This document shows, one piece after another, positions 27,401-34,788 of a DNA stretch of 64,000 bases. Location of the stretch: positions 186,001-250,000 of the forward strand of contig CAZDEY010000005.1 of the NCBI GenBank assembly GCA_964504565.1. The letters are read 5' to 3'. How positions within the stretch are numbered: the stretch's first letter is position 1; every line of letters begins with the position of its first letter. The notes beneath the pieces were generated by a model, which saw nothing but the letters and a program-made list of their open reading frames with translations, searched no databases and had not been told where the DNA came from. The position numbers and the translations under genes were made by a program. Source of the stretch: Cesiribacter sp964504565 (GTDB taxonomy: Bacteria; Bacteroidota; Bacteroidia; Cytophagales; Cyclobacteriaceae).

Positions 27401-27919
27401 ATGCTGGATTTCATAAGCTATATGCTGTACCCAAAAGTATACGCCGATTTCTGCCAGCACCGCCAAAAGTACGGTGATGTTATGAAGCTGCCAACGCCGG
27501 TCTTCTTCTTCGGCCTACAACCTAACCAGGATACACTGGTGGAGATTGACGAAGGAAAGAACATCATAATTAAGCTACTTTACATTTCTGAAGCCGACGA
27601 AAATGGTATGCGCACCGTTAGCTTTGAGCTTAATGGCCAGGGCCGAAAAGTTTTGGTGAAGGATAATAACCAGGCGGTTACCAAAGTAAGCAACCGCAAA
27701 GCTAGTGGCCCAAATGAAGTTGGGGCACCATTGCAAGGCCGTATTGCCCAGGTTATGGTAGAAGAAGGTCAGTCGGTGAAAGAAAATCAGCCGCTATTTG
27801 TAATAGAAGCTATGAAAATGGAGACAACTATTACCGCTACGGCTGCCGGTCAGGTTAAAAAAATACATCTAAATGGTGGGGCTATGGTTGAGCAGGATGA
27901 TTTAGTGGTGGAGATGTAA
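24473..27919 (+). CDS. pyc: Pyruvate carboxylase
   Basis: 1148 aa single-chain enzyme that carboxylates pyruvate to oxaloacetate using ATP, bicarbonate and biotin, replenishing the TCA cycle. Domains: biotin carboxylase (about 1-460; KLLVANRGEIAIRV, the ATP-grasp loop KAAAGGGGRGMR, EVNPRIQVEHT), carboxyltransferase (about 535-810; YTDTTFRDAHQSLLATRMRT with the metal-binding Asp, HLHTHDTSS for the metal-binding His pair), an allosteric/PC tetramerisation region, and a biotinyl carrier domain with biotin on the Lys of EAMKMETT near residue 1115. The length equals the family norm. It is monocistronic and followed by a strong terminator. Confidence 0.95.
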   Translation: MEQPDITKINKLLVANRGEIAIRVLRAGSELRIRTVAMYTYEDRYSLHRYKADEAYQIGNEDDPLKPYLDIEEIISLAKQVGVDAIHPGYGFLSENVTFARRCEEEGIIFVGPRSEVMQQLGDKVRAKEVARAAGVPLIEDSQEPLTSYDIAAREADRIGFPIMVKAAAGGGGRGMRVVRSAQELEKAYSEARREAGKAFGDDSVFLEKFIANPKHIEVQIMGDSHGNLIHLYERDCSVQRRFQKVVEVAPSMLPEESRQELFNYALSIAKHVNYNNVGTVEFLVDEDNSIYFIEVNPRIQVEHTITEEVTGIDIVRSQIQIARGVALDDPRLLVGNQEDIQCNGFAIQCRITTESPEDGFKPDYGTLIAYRNAGGFGIRLDEGSSYPGMTISPFFDSMLVKVSASGRTLKGAAQRLHRALREFRIRGVKTNIGFLENVISNPEFQAGEATVNFIASHPDLMKLPRRQDRGTKMLRFVADITVNGNPAVKKIDQDKKFRTPKVPKFDRHTDFPKGTKDKLTELGPEGFSKWLKNERRIQYTDTTFRDAHQSLLATRMRTTDMLKVAEGFARQNPDVFSMEVWGGATFDVCMRFLYEDPWERLRLFREAMPNILLQMLLRGSNAVGYKAYPDNLIEKFIEKSWETGIDVYRIFDSLNWVEAMKVSIRAVRERTGALAEASICYTGELLNPQEKKYTLQYYLDLARQLEDEGAHILAIKDMAGLLKPYAAEVLVKELRKAVDLPIHLHTHDTSSIQAATYIKAIEAGVDVVDVALASMSGLTSQPNFNSVVAFMKGHEREMPIDLSSLNSYSNYWEDVREYYYPFESGLKAGTAEVYEHEIPGGQYSNLRPQAEALGLADKFETVKKNYELVNELFGNIVKVTPSSKVVGDMAIFMTSNNLSPQDVLERGQSLSFPESVVSLMKGELGQAPGGFPEALQRVVLKGQTPFTERPNAHLEPIDFDKDFAEFQKEYGDETTMLDFISYMLYPKVYADFCQHRQKYGDVMKLPTPVFFFGLQPNQDTLVEIDEGKNIIIKLLYISEADENGMRTVSFELNGQGRKVLVKDNNQAVTKVSNRKASGPNEVGAPLQGRIAQVMVEEGQSVKENQPLFVIEAMKMETTITATAAGQVKKIHLNGGAMVEQDDLVVEM

Positions 27920-27944
27920 TTATAATTCAAGTCAAAAATATACA

Positions 27945-27973
27945 GGGAGGTCTAGCAAGACTTCCCTTTTTTT
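27945..27973 (+). terminator. Terminator after pyc
   Basis: A 9-bp stem GGGAGGTCT / AGACTTCCC (one G-T pair) with an AGCA loop and a run of seven T. The remaining gap to 28285 is AT-rich and without a gene; it carries a candidate promoter box at 28250. Confidence 0.85.
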
Positions 27974-28249
27974 ATTATTAATTGATATTATTAACATACT
28001 AATTTGCATAATAGAATGACTGCTATGATGCATTGTTAATTGTGATATTCTATTATAAAATATAAATACGCGTAAATTATATTTTTACTTACGTAGTCTT
28101 GACACCGTATTTAGCCTACCAAATCGAGAATTTCATACCAATCTGTTAAAGAATTGAAATAAAGTTGAAATAAATGTTTAAACATAGTCCAACAAGTACA
28201 TGAATAGTGATCTCCCGAACTTATTTAAGCTTTACTTTAACTTACATAA

Positions 28250-28257
28250 TAGATTTG
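28250..28257 (+). promoter_or_regulatory. Candidate -7 element for the GAF/PAS sensor gene
   Basis: TAGATTTG fits TAnnTTTG, 28 nt upstream of the ATG. A weak TTTA at 28231 is the only candidate for the -33 box. Confidence 0.35.
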
Positions 28258-28285
28258 CATTGTTCCGAAAGATAACTTTCTCTGT

Positions 28286-30934
28286 ATGCAGCAAATCCAA
28301 TCTCGTATTAGCCCAACTATGTACTTATGGGCAATCGGTGCCTTAATTTTACTGTCCAACATTTTTATTGCACTTCAATTTTATTCTTTACAACAACAGC
28401 AGGCTCAGATTAACCAAATTCAGGCCAGCGTACTCGATAACTTTCAGCAAGCTATCAGTCTAGCATCTTCTAAAACAGAAGGTGCAGCGCAGGAAGTTAT
28501 CGGAGATGAAAGTGTTCTACAAGCTGGTTACCAGTTTAGTTTGGCTTTACAAGAGCAGCATTCGCTAATTAGTGAAATTGAAGACGAAGATCTCTTAAAA
28601 TCTTCCGCTGCACTCAAATCTGCCTGGAAAGATTTCCAGCGTTCTATAACGGTAGGTGAAGCTGAGGCAAAGCAAGCGTTTTTAACCGCTAATTCTCAGT
28701 TTCTGCTCGCTTACAGCCAATTTAGTACCCAAATAGAGCATAAGTATACCACCTTGCTAATCGCTGTAGTATTGGTTTCGGTATTTACGGTTTTAGTTAT
28801 GCTAATTGGGTATCTGAAGGTATTAAAGCCTTTGCTTAGCCTGCAAACGGCCAGCACCGGACTGGCCGAGGGGCATATGAGTGCTCTGGTTATACTAGAA
28901 AATTCAATTGTTGGTTCTATAGCCCGGCAGTTGACCGTGGTACAACAGAAATTTGACCGGATTGGAGTATTCGTACAAAAGTTGGGTGAAGGGGTGCTTG
29001 ATTACACGCCTGATTCTTTTACTTCAGAAAATGGTAAAGAAGACTCTATAATCCAGTCATTGTTGAATACCCAGACAATTTTGCGGCAAAACGAAGCAGC
29101 TACCCACCAGCGTAATTGGGCAGCCGAAGGCATAGCTCAACTAGAAGAACTATTACGCCAGGAAAATAAAGATTTGAAGAAACTTTCCGATTCGGTTATA
29201 TCCTTCGTAGTTAATTATTCTAAGGCCAATCAAGGGGCTATATTTTTGGTTAACGAAGAAAACTCTAAGCCTGTGCTGGAGCTGCAGGGTTGCTATGCTT
29301 ACGGCCGCTTAAAGCATATCGGTAAAACCATCATTCCCGGCCAAGATTTAGTAGGCCAGGCGTACTTGGAACGAGATATTATATACCTGACCGATGTACC
29401 CGACCAGTATACCCAAATTACCTCCGGCTTAGGCGAGGCTACTCCTTCGGCGGTCATACTGGTTCCACTTAAAATAGAAGAACAAATTGTTGGAGTACTG
29501 GAAATGGCATCGTTTAATCAGATTGAGCCTTACCAGCGGGATTTCTTGCTTAAGGCAGCCCAAAGTATAGCCTCTACGGTACTAAACGTTAGGGTCAATA
29601 TAACAACCACCCAACTTCTGGAACGCTCGCAGCAGCAAACCGAAGAGCTTAGGGCCCAGGAAGAAGAGGTGCGCCAAAATATGGAAGAACTGTCGGCTAC
29701 TCAGGAAGAAATGGCGCGCATGACCAAAGAAATGGAAAGCCAGCTAAGCGCCATAAACGATACGATGGCCACAATTGAATTTGACCTGGAAGGCAATATA
29801 CTAGCTGCTAATAGCAATTTTCTGCAGCTCATGGGCTATGAGTTAGAGGCTATTAGGGGTAAACACCACCGAACTTTTGTAGACCCTACCGAGGCTGGGA
29901 GTGCTGCGTACCAAGAATTTTGGACTAGGCTGGCCGCCGGACACAAAGAAACCGGGGAGTTCAAACGAATTACCCGGAAAGGGCAAGAAGTTTATATTAG
30001 AGGAATTTACAGCCCAATAATAGACCAGAACGGTAAACCTAAAAAAATTCTGAAACTGGCCTACGATATAACCGATAGTAAAGTAAACGAACTGGAAGTT
30101 CAAGGGTTAATGTCCGCTATAGACGGTTCTATTGCCAGTATAGAATTTAGCCCGGACGGAAATATTTTAAATGCTAACGAAAATTTCCTTCAGGTAATGG
30201 GTTACACTTTAGCCGAAATACGAGGCAAGCACCACCGTATGTTTGTAGAGCAAGAAGAACGCCGAAGTGACGACTACGCAGAGTTTTGGAAGGAAATTGG
30301 CCGGGGTGAGCATAAAAGCGGTGAGTTTAAGCGAGTAGATAGCTCGGGCAATGCGGTATATATTAAAGGAATTTATAACCCGGTGCTTAACCAGGCGGGT
30401 AAGGTAGTGAAGGTAATTAAGTTGGCTTATGATATAACCCAGAGTAAGCTCATGGAAATGGAAATCCAGCAACAACTGGAGCAAACCCAGGCCCAGGAAG
30501 AAGAGCTTCGGCAGAATATGGAAGAGCTATCGGCCACCCAAGAAGAAATGTCGAGGATTAATCGCGAAATAGAGTCTCAAATTCAGTCTATAAACAAAAC
30601 CATGGCTACCATTGAGTTTGATACCTCAGGCAATATTCTGGCTGCTAATGATAACTTTCTGGAATTGATGGGCTACTCCTTTGAGGAAATAGCCAGTAAG
30701 CATCACCAAATATTTATGCACGAAACGGATGCCCAGAGTGCCGAGTATAAGAAATTCTGGCAAGACCTGGGCGCCGGTAAAGAAATGGTAGGCGAGTTTA
30801 AGCGAAAAACCAAAAGCAACCAATCAGTTTATATAAAGGGTATGTATAATCCGGTTTGCAACCACCAGGGTGAGGTTGTAAAAATAACTAAACTAGCCTA
30901 CGACATAACGTCCCTTAAAGTAGAGGCAAGCTAG
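28286..30934 (+). CDS. Membrane GAF / triple-PAS sensor protein without kinase domain
   Basis: 882 aa. Two transmembrane helices (about 12-30 and 155-177) bracket a helical periplasmic sensor; a HAMP-like linker follows. Then come a GAF domain (about 285-440; GQAYLERDIIYLTDVPDQYTQ), a coiled coil repeated twice (EEELRQNMEELSATQEEM) and three PAS domains (about 490-610, 610-730 and 770-880), each with NFLxxMGY and GxYNPVxxxxGKVxKxxKLAYDIT. The PAS type (NANFLxxMGYxxxEIxGKHHxxF) is the one found in aerotaxis-like and methyl-accepting proteins. The gene stops cleanly after the third PAS and is followed by a perfect terminator, so no HATPase, GGDEF or MA domain is present. Output is unknown. Confidence 0.82.
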   Translation: MQQIQSRISPTMYLWAIGALILLSNIFIALQFYSLQQQQAQINQIQASVLDNFQQAISLASSKTEGAAQEVIGDESVLQAGYQFSLALQEQHSLISEIEDEDLLKSSAALKSAWKDFQRSITVGEAEAKQAFLTANSQFLLAYSQFSTQIEHKYTTLLIAVVLVSVFTVLVMLIGYLKVLKPLLSLQTASTGLAEGHMSALVILENSIVGSIARQLTVVQQKFDRIGVFVQKLGEGVLDYTPDSFTSENGKEDSIIQSLLNTQTILRQNEAATHQRNWAAEGIAQLEELLRQENKDLKKLSDSVISFVVNYSKANQGAIFLVNEENSKPVLELQGCYAYGRLKHIGKTIIPGQDLVGQAYLERDIIYLTDVPDQYTQITSGLGEATPSAVILVPLKIEEQIVGVLEMASFNQIEPYQRDFLLKAAQSIASTVLNVRVNITTTQLLERSQQQTEELRAQEEEVRQNMEELSATQEEMARMTKEMESQLSAINDTMATIEFDLEGNILAANSNFLQLMGYELEAIRGKHHRTFVDPTEAGSAAYQEFWTRLAAGHKETGEFKRITRKGQEVYIRGIYSPIIDQNGKPKKILKLAYDITDSKVNELEVQGLMSAIDGSIASIEFSPDGNILNANENFLQVMGYTLAEIRGKHHRMFVEQEERRSDDYAEFWKEIGRGEHKSGEFKRVDSSGNAVYIKGIYNPVLNQAGKVVKVIKLAYDITQSKLMEMEIQQQLEQTQAQEEELRQNMEELSATQEEMSRINREIESQIQSINKTMATIEFDTSGNILAANDNFLELMGYSFEEIASKHHQIFMHETDAQSAEYKKFWQDLGAGKEMVGEFKRKTKSNQSVYIKGMYNPVCNHQGEVVKITKLAYDITSLKVEAS

Positions 30935-30961
30935 TAAATGGCAGTTATGTGTGCTTAATTT

Positions 30962-30996
30962 AAGCGGCTCTATATACTTATAGAGCCGCTTTTTTA
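30962..30996 (+). terminator. Terminator after the GAF/PAS gene
   Basis: A perfect 13-bp stem, AAGCGGCTCTATA (30962-30974) and TATAGAGCCGCTT (30979-30991), with a 4-nt loop and T-tail. It lies between convergent genes and could slow transcription from either side. Confidence 0.9.
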
Positions 30997-31019
30997 TATG
31001 AAGCCTGGTTCAATAGGTT

Positions 31020-31616
31020 TTATTGCCCAATAGTAAATTTTCCGTTTGGCTGAAGAATGTACTCTGCGGTATCTTGCCGAATTACTTCTTTACTTCCTAA
31101 TTCCGCCTCCTCAGCTTCGTTTTGGGCGGTTCTTTTAATGGTAGCCACTACTTGTATTGATTTATTAGGCAGAAAGGATACAGTTTCCGTAGCCTCATAG
31201 CCAATATCGGTGCCGCTTACGCTATACGGGGCCAGCGAGTCAATTTTATTTCCTTCCGGGCTATAGGTAGTCAGTAGGGGAATTAAGCCTAAATCGCCGC
31301 CGCTATACTCCATAATTGCCAGGTATTCCTGAGTTTTATATACAATTCCGGCCGGTTGTAGCCCATAAGCATGCTTAAATCGCTGATAAGCTACCGAATC
31401 TAAATTTTCCGGCGGCAAGGGAAAATCTTCGCTATCCGATTGCAGAATTATTGGTAGCTGAAGGTTGGGCAGGCTTTCAGTGTAGTTTAAAAAGGTGCCG
31501 TAGCGGCTATTTACCTGCTCATTGGTTTCGGTATTGCGTTCGGTGGCACTACAAGCCCATAAAGAAAGCGCAGTTAGTATTACTGCAAGCTTAGATAAGT
31601 ATATCTTCTTAATCAT
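31020..31616 (-). CDS. Putative lipoprotein
   Basis: 198 aa with a lipoprotein signal (MIKKIYLSKLAVILTALSLWAC; lipobox LWAC). The mature chain has an early PLQLPIILQSDSEDFPLPPEN segment and a C-terminal beta-rich half ending in YILQPNGKFTIGQ, similar in layout to other Bacteroidota lipoproteins of unknown role. Its ATG overlaps the TGA of the upstream acyltransferase gene (ATGA), so translation of the two is coupled. No function is assigned. Confidence 0.75.
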   Translation of the reverse strand: MIKKIYLSKLAVILTALSLWACSATERNTETNEQVNSRYGTFLNYTESLPNLQLPIILQSDSEDFPLPPENLDSVAYQRFKHAYGLQPAGIVYKTQEYLAIMEYSGGDLGLIPLLTTYSPEGNKIDSLAPYSVSGTDIGYEATETVSFLPNKSIQVVATIKRTAQNEAEEAELGSKEVIRQDTAEYILQPNGKFTIGQ

Positions 31617-32353
31617 TCTTCACTGTATAATTTTAAAACTTCCTTCTCCATATAGTCATAAACCTTGGCCTTTAGCAGAGGCTGCTCTTCGGGCGTAACG
31701 CTTTTGGTGTCAATGGGCGGAAGTATCCTGATTTTTACTTTGCCGGGACGCATAAGCAGGCTGCGGGGTGGCATACACCTAGCGCAACCTTTCACTACTA
31801 TAGGTACCAACGGCCGGTGGCTTTGGGTAGCTAACCTAAAGGCCCCTTCATAAAACGGAGCCAGCGGCTTAGCGGTTTTATTTACCGTACCTTCCGGGTA
31901 AATTAATAGCGAGGTACCGTTATTCAGGGCTTTTCGCATCACGTCCAAACTCTTTCTACGACTTTTCGGATCCGAACGGTCTACCATTACCGTACATAGC
32001 CTGGCTACCGGCCCAAACAGGGGCATTTGGCCTACTTCTTTTTTACTTAATGTTTTTATAGGGCCATTAGCAATTAGCGGAATAGCCGGAATATCCAGCC
32101 AACTGGTATGGGTGGGAATAAATATATAAGATATACCAGAAACTAAGTTTTTCTTACCTTCTATTGAATACCATATTCCAGTTAGAAGCCTAAAAGTTTC
32201 AGCCCAGAGTTTAAGGCCATAATAATTTAAATAATTCCCGTTTCTTTTATATAATAATGGAAGGATTATAAGTGGCGAATAAATAATCATAAATATTAGA
32301 AACACTAGAGCCACATATAAAGTATAAGGATATAGAAGAGGGTTTTTCCTCAT
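31613..32353 (-). CDS. plsC: 1-acyl-sn-glycerol-3-phosphate acyltransferase
   Basis: 246 aa from the ATG at 32353, chosen because it starts just before the membrane helix (YTLYVALVFLIFMIIYSPLIIL); a TTG at 32446 would add a 31-residue basic extension. PlsC signature: the acyl-transfer motif HTSWLD (Asp and His), then the GPVARLCTVMVDR block and YPEGTVN, the second substrate-binding motif. It acylates lysophosphatidate to phosphatidate at the inner membrane in phospholipid synthesis. A lipoprotein gene overlaps its 3' end by 4 nt. Acyltransferase family is secure; exact acceptor is inferred. Confidence 0.88.
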   Translation of the reverse strand: MRKNPLLYPYTLYVALVFLIFMIIYSPLIILPLLYKRNGNYLNYYGLKLWAETFRLLTGIWYSIEGKKNLVSGISYIFIPTHTSWLDIPAIPLIANGPIKTLSKKEVGQMPLFGPVARLCTVMVDRSDPKSRRKSLDVMRKALNNGTSLLIYPEGTVNKTAKPLAPFYEGAFRLATQSHRPLVPIVVKGCARCMPPRSLLMRPGKVKIRILPPIDTKSVTPEEQPLLKAKVYDYMEKEVLKLYSEE

Positions 32354-32462
32354 ATTAAATTTTTTCTTAGAATAATACTTTAAAATCTCACGTTCCTTTC
32401 TTATTTTCGTAAGAACGTACTCAGGATGGAGCTGGAGATTCAGCAAGTTAACAATTAAGCAA

Positions 32463-32669
32463 ATGCAACCTCAGAAAGCCAAAGATTTTGTAAATAACCT
32501 TAAGATGCTGAATAACTCCCTAACCGGCCTGATTCAGAATATGCGTAAAGATATTAGCATGCTGGAAAATAGCATTGCCGAAAACCGCCGCCGCTTGCAC
32601 CGCCCTTACCTGGATCGTAGCTTGCGAGGAACTACTTTATTAGAATCCATTGGTAAGTTTCCTAATTAA
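32463..32669 (+). CDS. Small helical protein, function unknown
   Basis: 68 aa from ATG 32463. The middle is a probable amphipathic coiled coil (NNLKMLNNSLTGLIQNMRKD, then ISMLENSIAENRRRL), followed by a conserved-looking RRLHRPYLDRSLRGTTL tail. No signal peptide or metal motif is seen. It lies in a divergent arrangement with plsC and is followed 28 nt later by a strong terminator, which supports a real gene. Codon use matches neighbours. I do not recognise the family. Confidence 0.6.
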   Translation: MQPQKAKDFVNNLKMLNNSLTGLIQNMRKDISMLENSIAENRRRLHRPYLDRSLRGTTLLESIGKFPN

Positions 32670-32696
32670 GGAATTACATAAAAATACTTGTCCGAA

Positions 32697-32722
32697 GGCC
32701 CGAATTTATTCGGGCTTTTTTT
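32697..32722 (+). terminator. Terminator after the small helical protein gene
   Basis: A perfect 8-bp stem GCCCGAAT / ATTCGGGC around TT with a T7 tail, located between convergent genes. Confidence 0.85.
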
Positions 32723-32726
32723 ATGC

Positions 32727-33614
32727 TCATTCGCCGGGAGAGAGCACCTTAAGGCACTGCGGAACAACCTTAATTTCCAGCGGGCCGTTCAGTTCAAAAA
32801 ATTCTCCATCCAGGTGCATACATTCGGCCGTGGCGCAGCATAGCGTTAAAGATTCGGTTCGGATAATTTCCATATACTGGCTCTCGTGCATAGTTTTCTG
32901 AAACAACCGTAAACCCACCGCCGCCGCTACGTAGCTAGGGAAGGGCTGCAGCACGCATATATCTAATAAGCCATCCTGCACGCTAGCCTGCGGCGATATA
33001 TATGCATCGTTGCCGTACTGCCCGGCATTGGCAATTGTCACTACAAAGCATACGCGTTCAATATCTTTTGCCGGTAGTTTAAGGGTGTATTTCTGAGGGC
33101 TGTAGTTTATGTATTCTTGTAGGGCCAGTTTGAAATAGGTACTAAATCCCCGGGTTTTGGTTGAATGGAAAAGCTTGCCGATATGGGCATCGAAGCCCAG
33201 CCCGGCGGTGCAAAAAAATGGCTTGCCGTTGGCTAAGGCAGCATCAATGGTAAGTTGAGGCCAGTTATTGATAAGTTGAATAGCCGCCGCAGTATCCACC
33301 GGAATTTTCAGGTGGCGGGCCAAGCCGTTGCCCGAACCAAAGGGTAAAATTCCTAATGCGGTATTGGTGTGCATTAAACCGGCGGCAACCTCGTTAACGG
33401 TGCCGTCGCCGCCAACAGCTATTACGGCGGCAGCCCCGGCCTCGGCGGCGGCGTGGGCCAATTCGGTAGCGTGTTGGGGCCGTTCGGTTAGAGCGAAACG
33501 ATGGGTAAATTTCTGCTTATCTAGTAATTTCTCTACCAAATTAGGTACCTGCTTTTTCTGGCGGGTACCGCTGATAGGGTTCATTATAAAAACTATTTCT
33601 TTTTGCTTACCCAC
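32727..33614 (-). CDS. Diacylglycerol kinase-family (YegS-like) lipid kinase
   Basis: 295 aa of the DAGK catalytic family. The nucleotide loop is NPISGTRQKK, the phosphate-binding signature is VGGDGTVNEVAAG, and GSGNGLARHL completes the active site; the C-terminal half has the double beta-sandwich with LGFDAHIG and the closing MHLDGEFFEL block. Members phosphorylate diacylglycerol, phosphatidylglycerol or sphingoid bases at the membrane; Cytophagales can make sphingolipids, so the substrate stays open. It is convergent to the small helical gene and divergent from murI. Confidence 0.88.
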   Translation of the reverse strand: MGKQKEIVFIMNPISGTRQKKQVPNLVEKLLDKQKFTHRFALTERPQHATELAHAAAEAGAAAVIAVGGDGTVNEVAAGLMHTNTALGILPFGSGNGLARHLKIPVDTAAAIQLINNWPQLTIDAALANGKPFFCTAGLGFDAHIGKLFHSTKTRGFSTYFKLALQEYINYSPQKYTLKLPAKDIERVCFVVTIANAGQYGNDAYISPQASVQDGLLDICVLQPFPSYVAAAVGLRLFQKTMHESQYMEIIRTESLTLCCATAECMHLDGEFFELNGPLEIKVVPQCLKVLSPGE

Positions 33615-33653
33615 GGAAACTAAACCTCAAGCTTTGCGCGTTCGTATACTGTA

Positions 33654-33684
33654 TTGATATAACACCAAAGTTGTTGTATCTTTA
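33654..33684 (+). promoter_or_regulatory. Candidate promoter for murI
   Basis: TTG at 33654-33656, a 20-nt spacer and TATCTTTA at 33677-33684, one base off the TAnnTTTG consensus. It lies 109 nt upstream of the murI ATG. Confidence 0.4.
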
Positions 33685-33793
33685 GCACAATTCAAATTTT
33701 ATTAACCTCTTTGCTTGCACTAGCCGGTTATGTGGGTACGCCTGCAGCCGGCTTATTTTTTTGCTTTTGCTTTTTGTGTAGTTTGGCACTTCT

Positions 33794-34633
33794 ATGGCAA
33801 TTGAAAATAAGGCAGTACTTAAAAGCAACCGGCAGCAAGATCCAATCGGTATTTTTGATAGTGGTATTGGTGGTTTAACTGTAGCCCAGGCAGTTAGTAA
33901 AGTGCTGCCTAACGAACAACTCATTTATTTTGGCGATACCGCCCACGTACCCTACGGCGATAAGTCCACGGCGGCAATTCAGGCTTATTCAGTTAAAATT
34001 GCCGATGTTTTACTGCGCCGCAAGTGTAAACTGATTTTAATTGCCTGTAACTCGGCCTCGGCTGCTGCATACGAATTGGTAAAGGAATACGTAGCCAGCC
34101 GGGCCCACGTAATGAATGTTATTGACCCGGTAGTGCAATATTTACAAACCGGCTACGACGGGCAAAAAGTAGGGCTGATCGGTACCAAACAAACTATAGG
34201 CAGCAATGTATATAGACACAAAATTGATAATTGCCCGGCGCAGATAGATTTACGTTCGGTAGCTGCCCCGCTGCTGGCCCCTATGATTGAGGAAGGGTTT
34301 CACGAGAAAGACTTAGCGCAACTGGTAGTAAACGAGTATTTGCAGCACCCCAAACTCAGCGATATTGATGCTATTATATTAGGTTGTACGCACTACCCAC
34401 TTATCAAACCTCAGATAGATGCCTACTTTCAGAACAGAGTTAATATTATAGACTCAGCCCAAGTAGTAGCCGAGGCCGTAAAAGAATATTTACAGTTCAG
34501 CGATATGGTAGCTACTAACCGGCCGGGGGAAAACCACTTTATGGTAAGCGACTATACCCCAGCCTTTGAGGCTGCCACCCGTATATTTTTTGAGCAAAAG
34601 GTTGAACTGGAAAAGTATCCGCTGTGGGATTAA
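33794..34633 (+). CDS. murI: Glutamate racemase
   Basis: 279 aa. It interconverts L- and D-glutamate for peptidoglycan. The family signature is complete: GIFDSGIGGLTV with the catalytic Asp-Ser, the first catalytic Cys in IACNSASA, and the second in LGCTHYPLI. GDTAHVPYG is the substrate loop. The length is typical. ATG 33794 is well placed (MAIENKAVLKSNRQQDPIG), with a slightly long N-terminal lead of about 18 residues. It is transcribed alone; the 3' region carries a dispersed hairpin repeat (34728). Confidence 0.93.
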   Translation: MAIENKAVLKSNRQQDPIGIFDSGIGGLTVAQAVSKVLPNEQLIYFGDTAHVPYGDKSTAAIQAYSVKIADVLLRRKCKLILIACNSASAAAYELVKEYVASRAHVMNVIDPVVQYLQTGYDGQKVGLIGTKQTIGSNVYRHKIDNCPAQIDLRSVAAPLLAPMIEEGFHEKDLAQLVVNEYLQHPKLSDIDAIILGCTHYPLIKPQIDAYFQNRVNIIDSAQVVAEAVKEYLQFSDMVATNRPGENHFMVSDYTPAFEAATRIFFEQKVELEKYPLWD

Positions 34634-34727
34634 AAGGCTGACTCATTTGCTTGGCCAGCCTTATAAGAGTTTTATTTGGTAGAAGCCAATATTGAGCTTT
34701 ATATACCAAAGACTTTTCTTTCTCTGT

Positions 34728-34765
34728 GCTTGGTGTCCTCACCAAGCCTCAGAGGCCAACCACTT
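34728..34765. repeat. Dispersed hairpin repeat, copy A
   Basis: A perfect hairpin, GCTTGGTG (34728-34735) and CACCAAGC (34740-34747) with a TCCT loop, followed by GAGGCCAACCACTT. The same element occurs at 57096-57138 with the loop, flanking stem core and GGCCAACC tail conserved. It sits between convergent murI and the disulfide oxidoreductase gene. Confidence 0.65.
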
Positions 34766-34788
34766 GGCCAAAATACCTTAGCTTTTAC

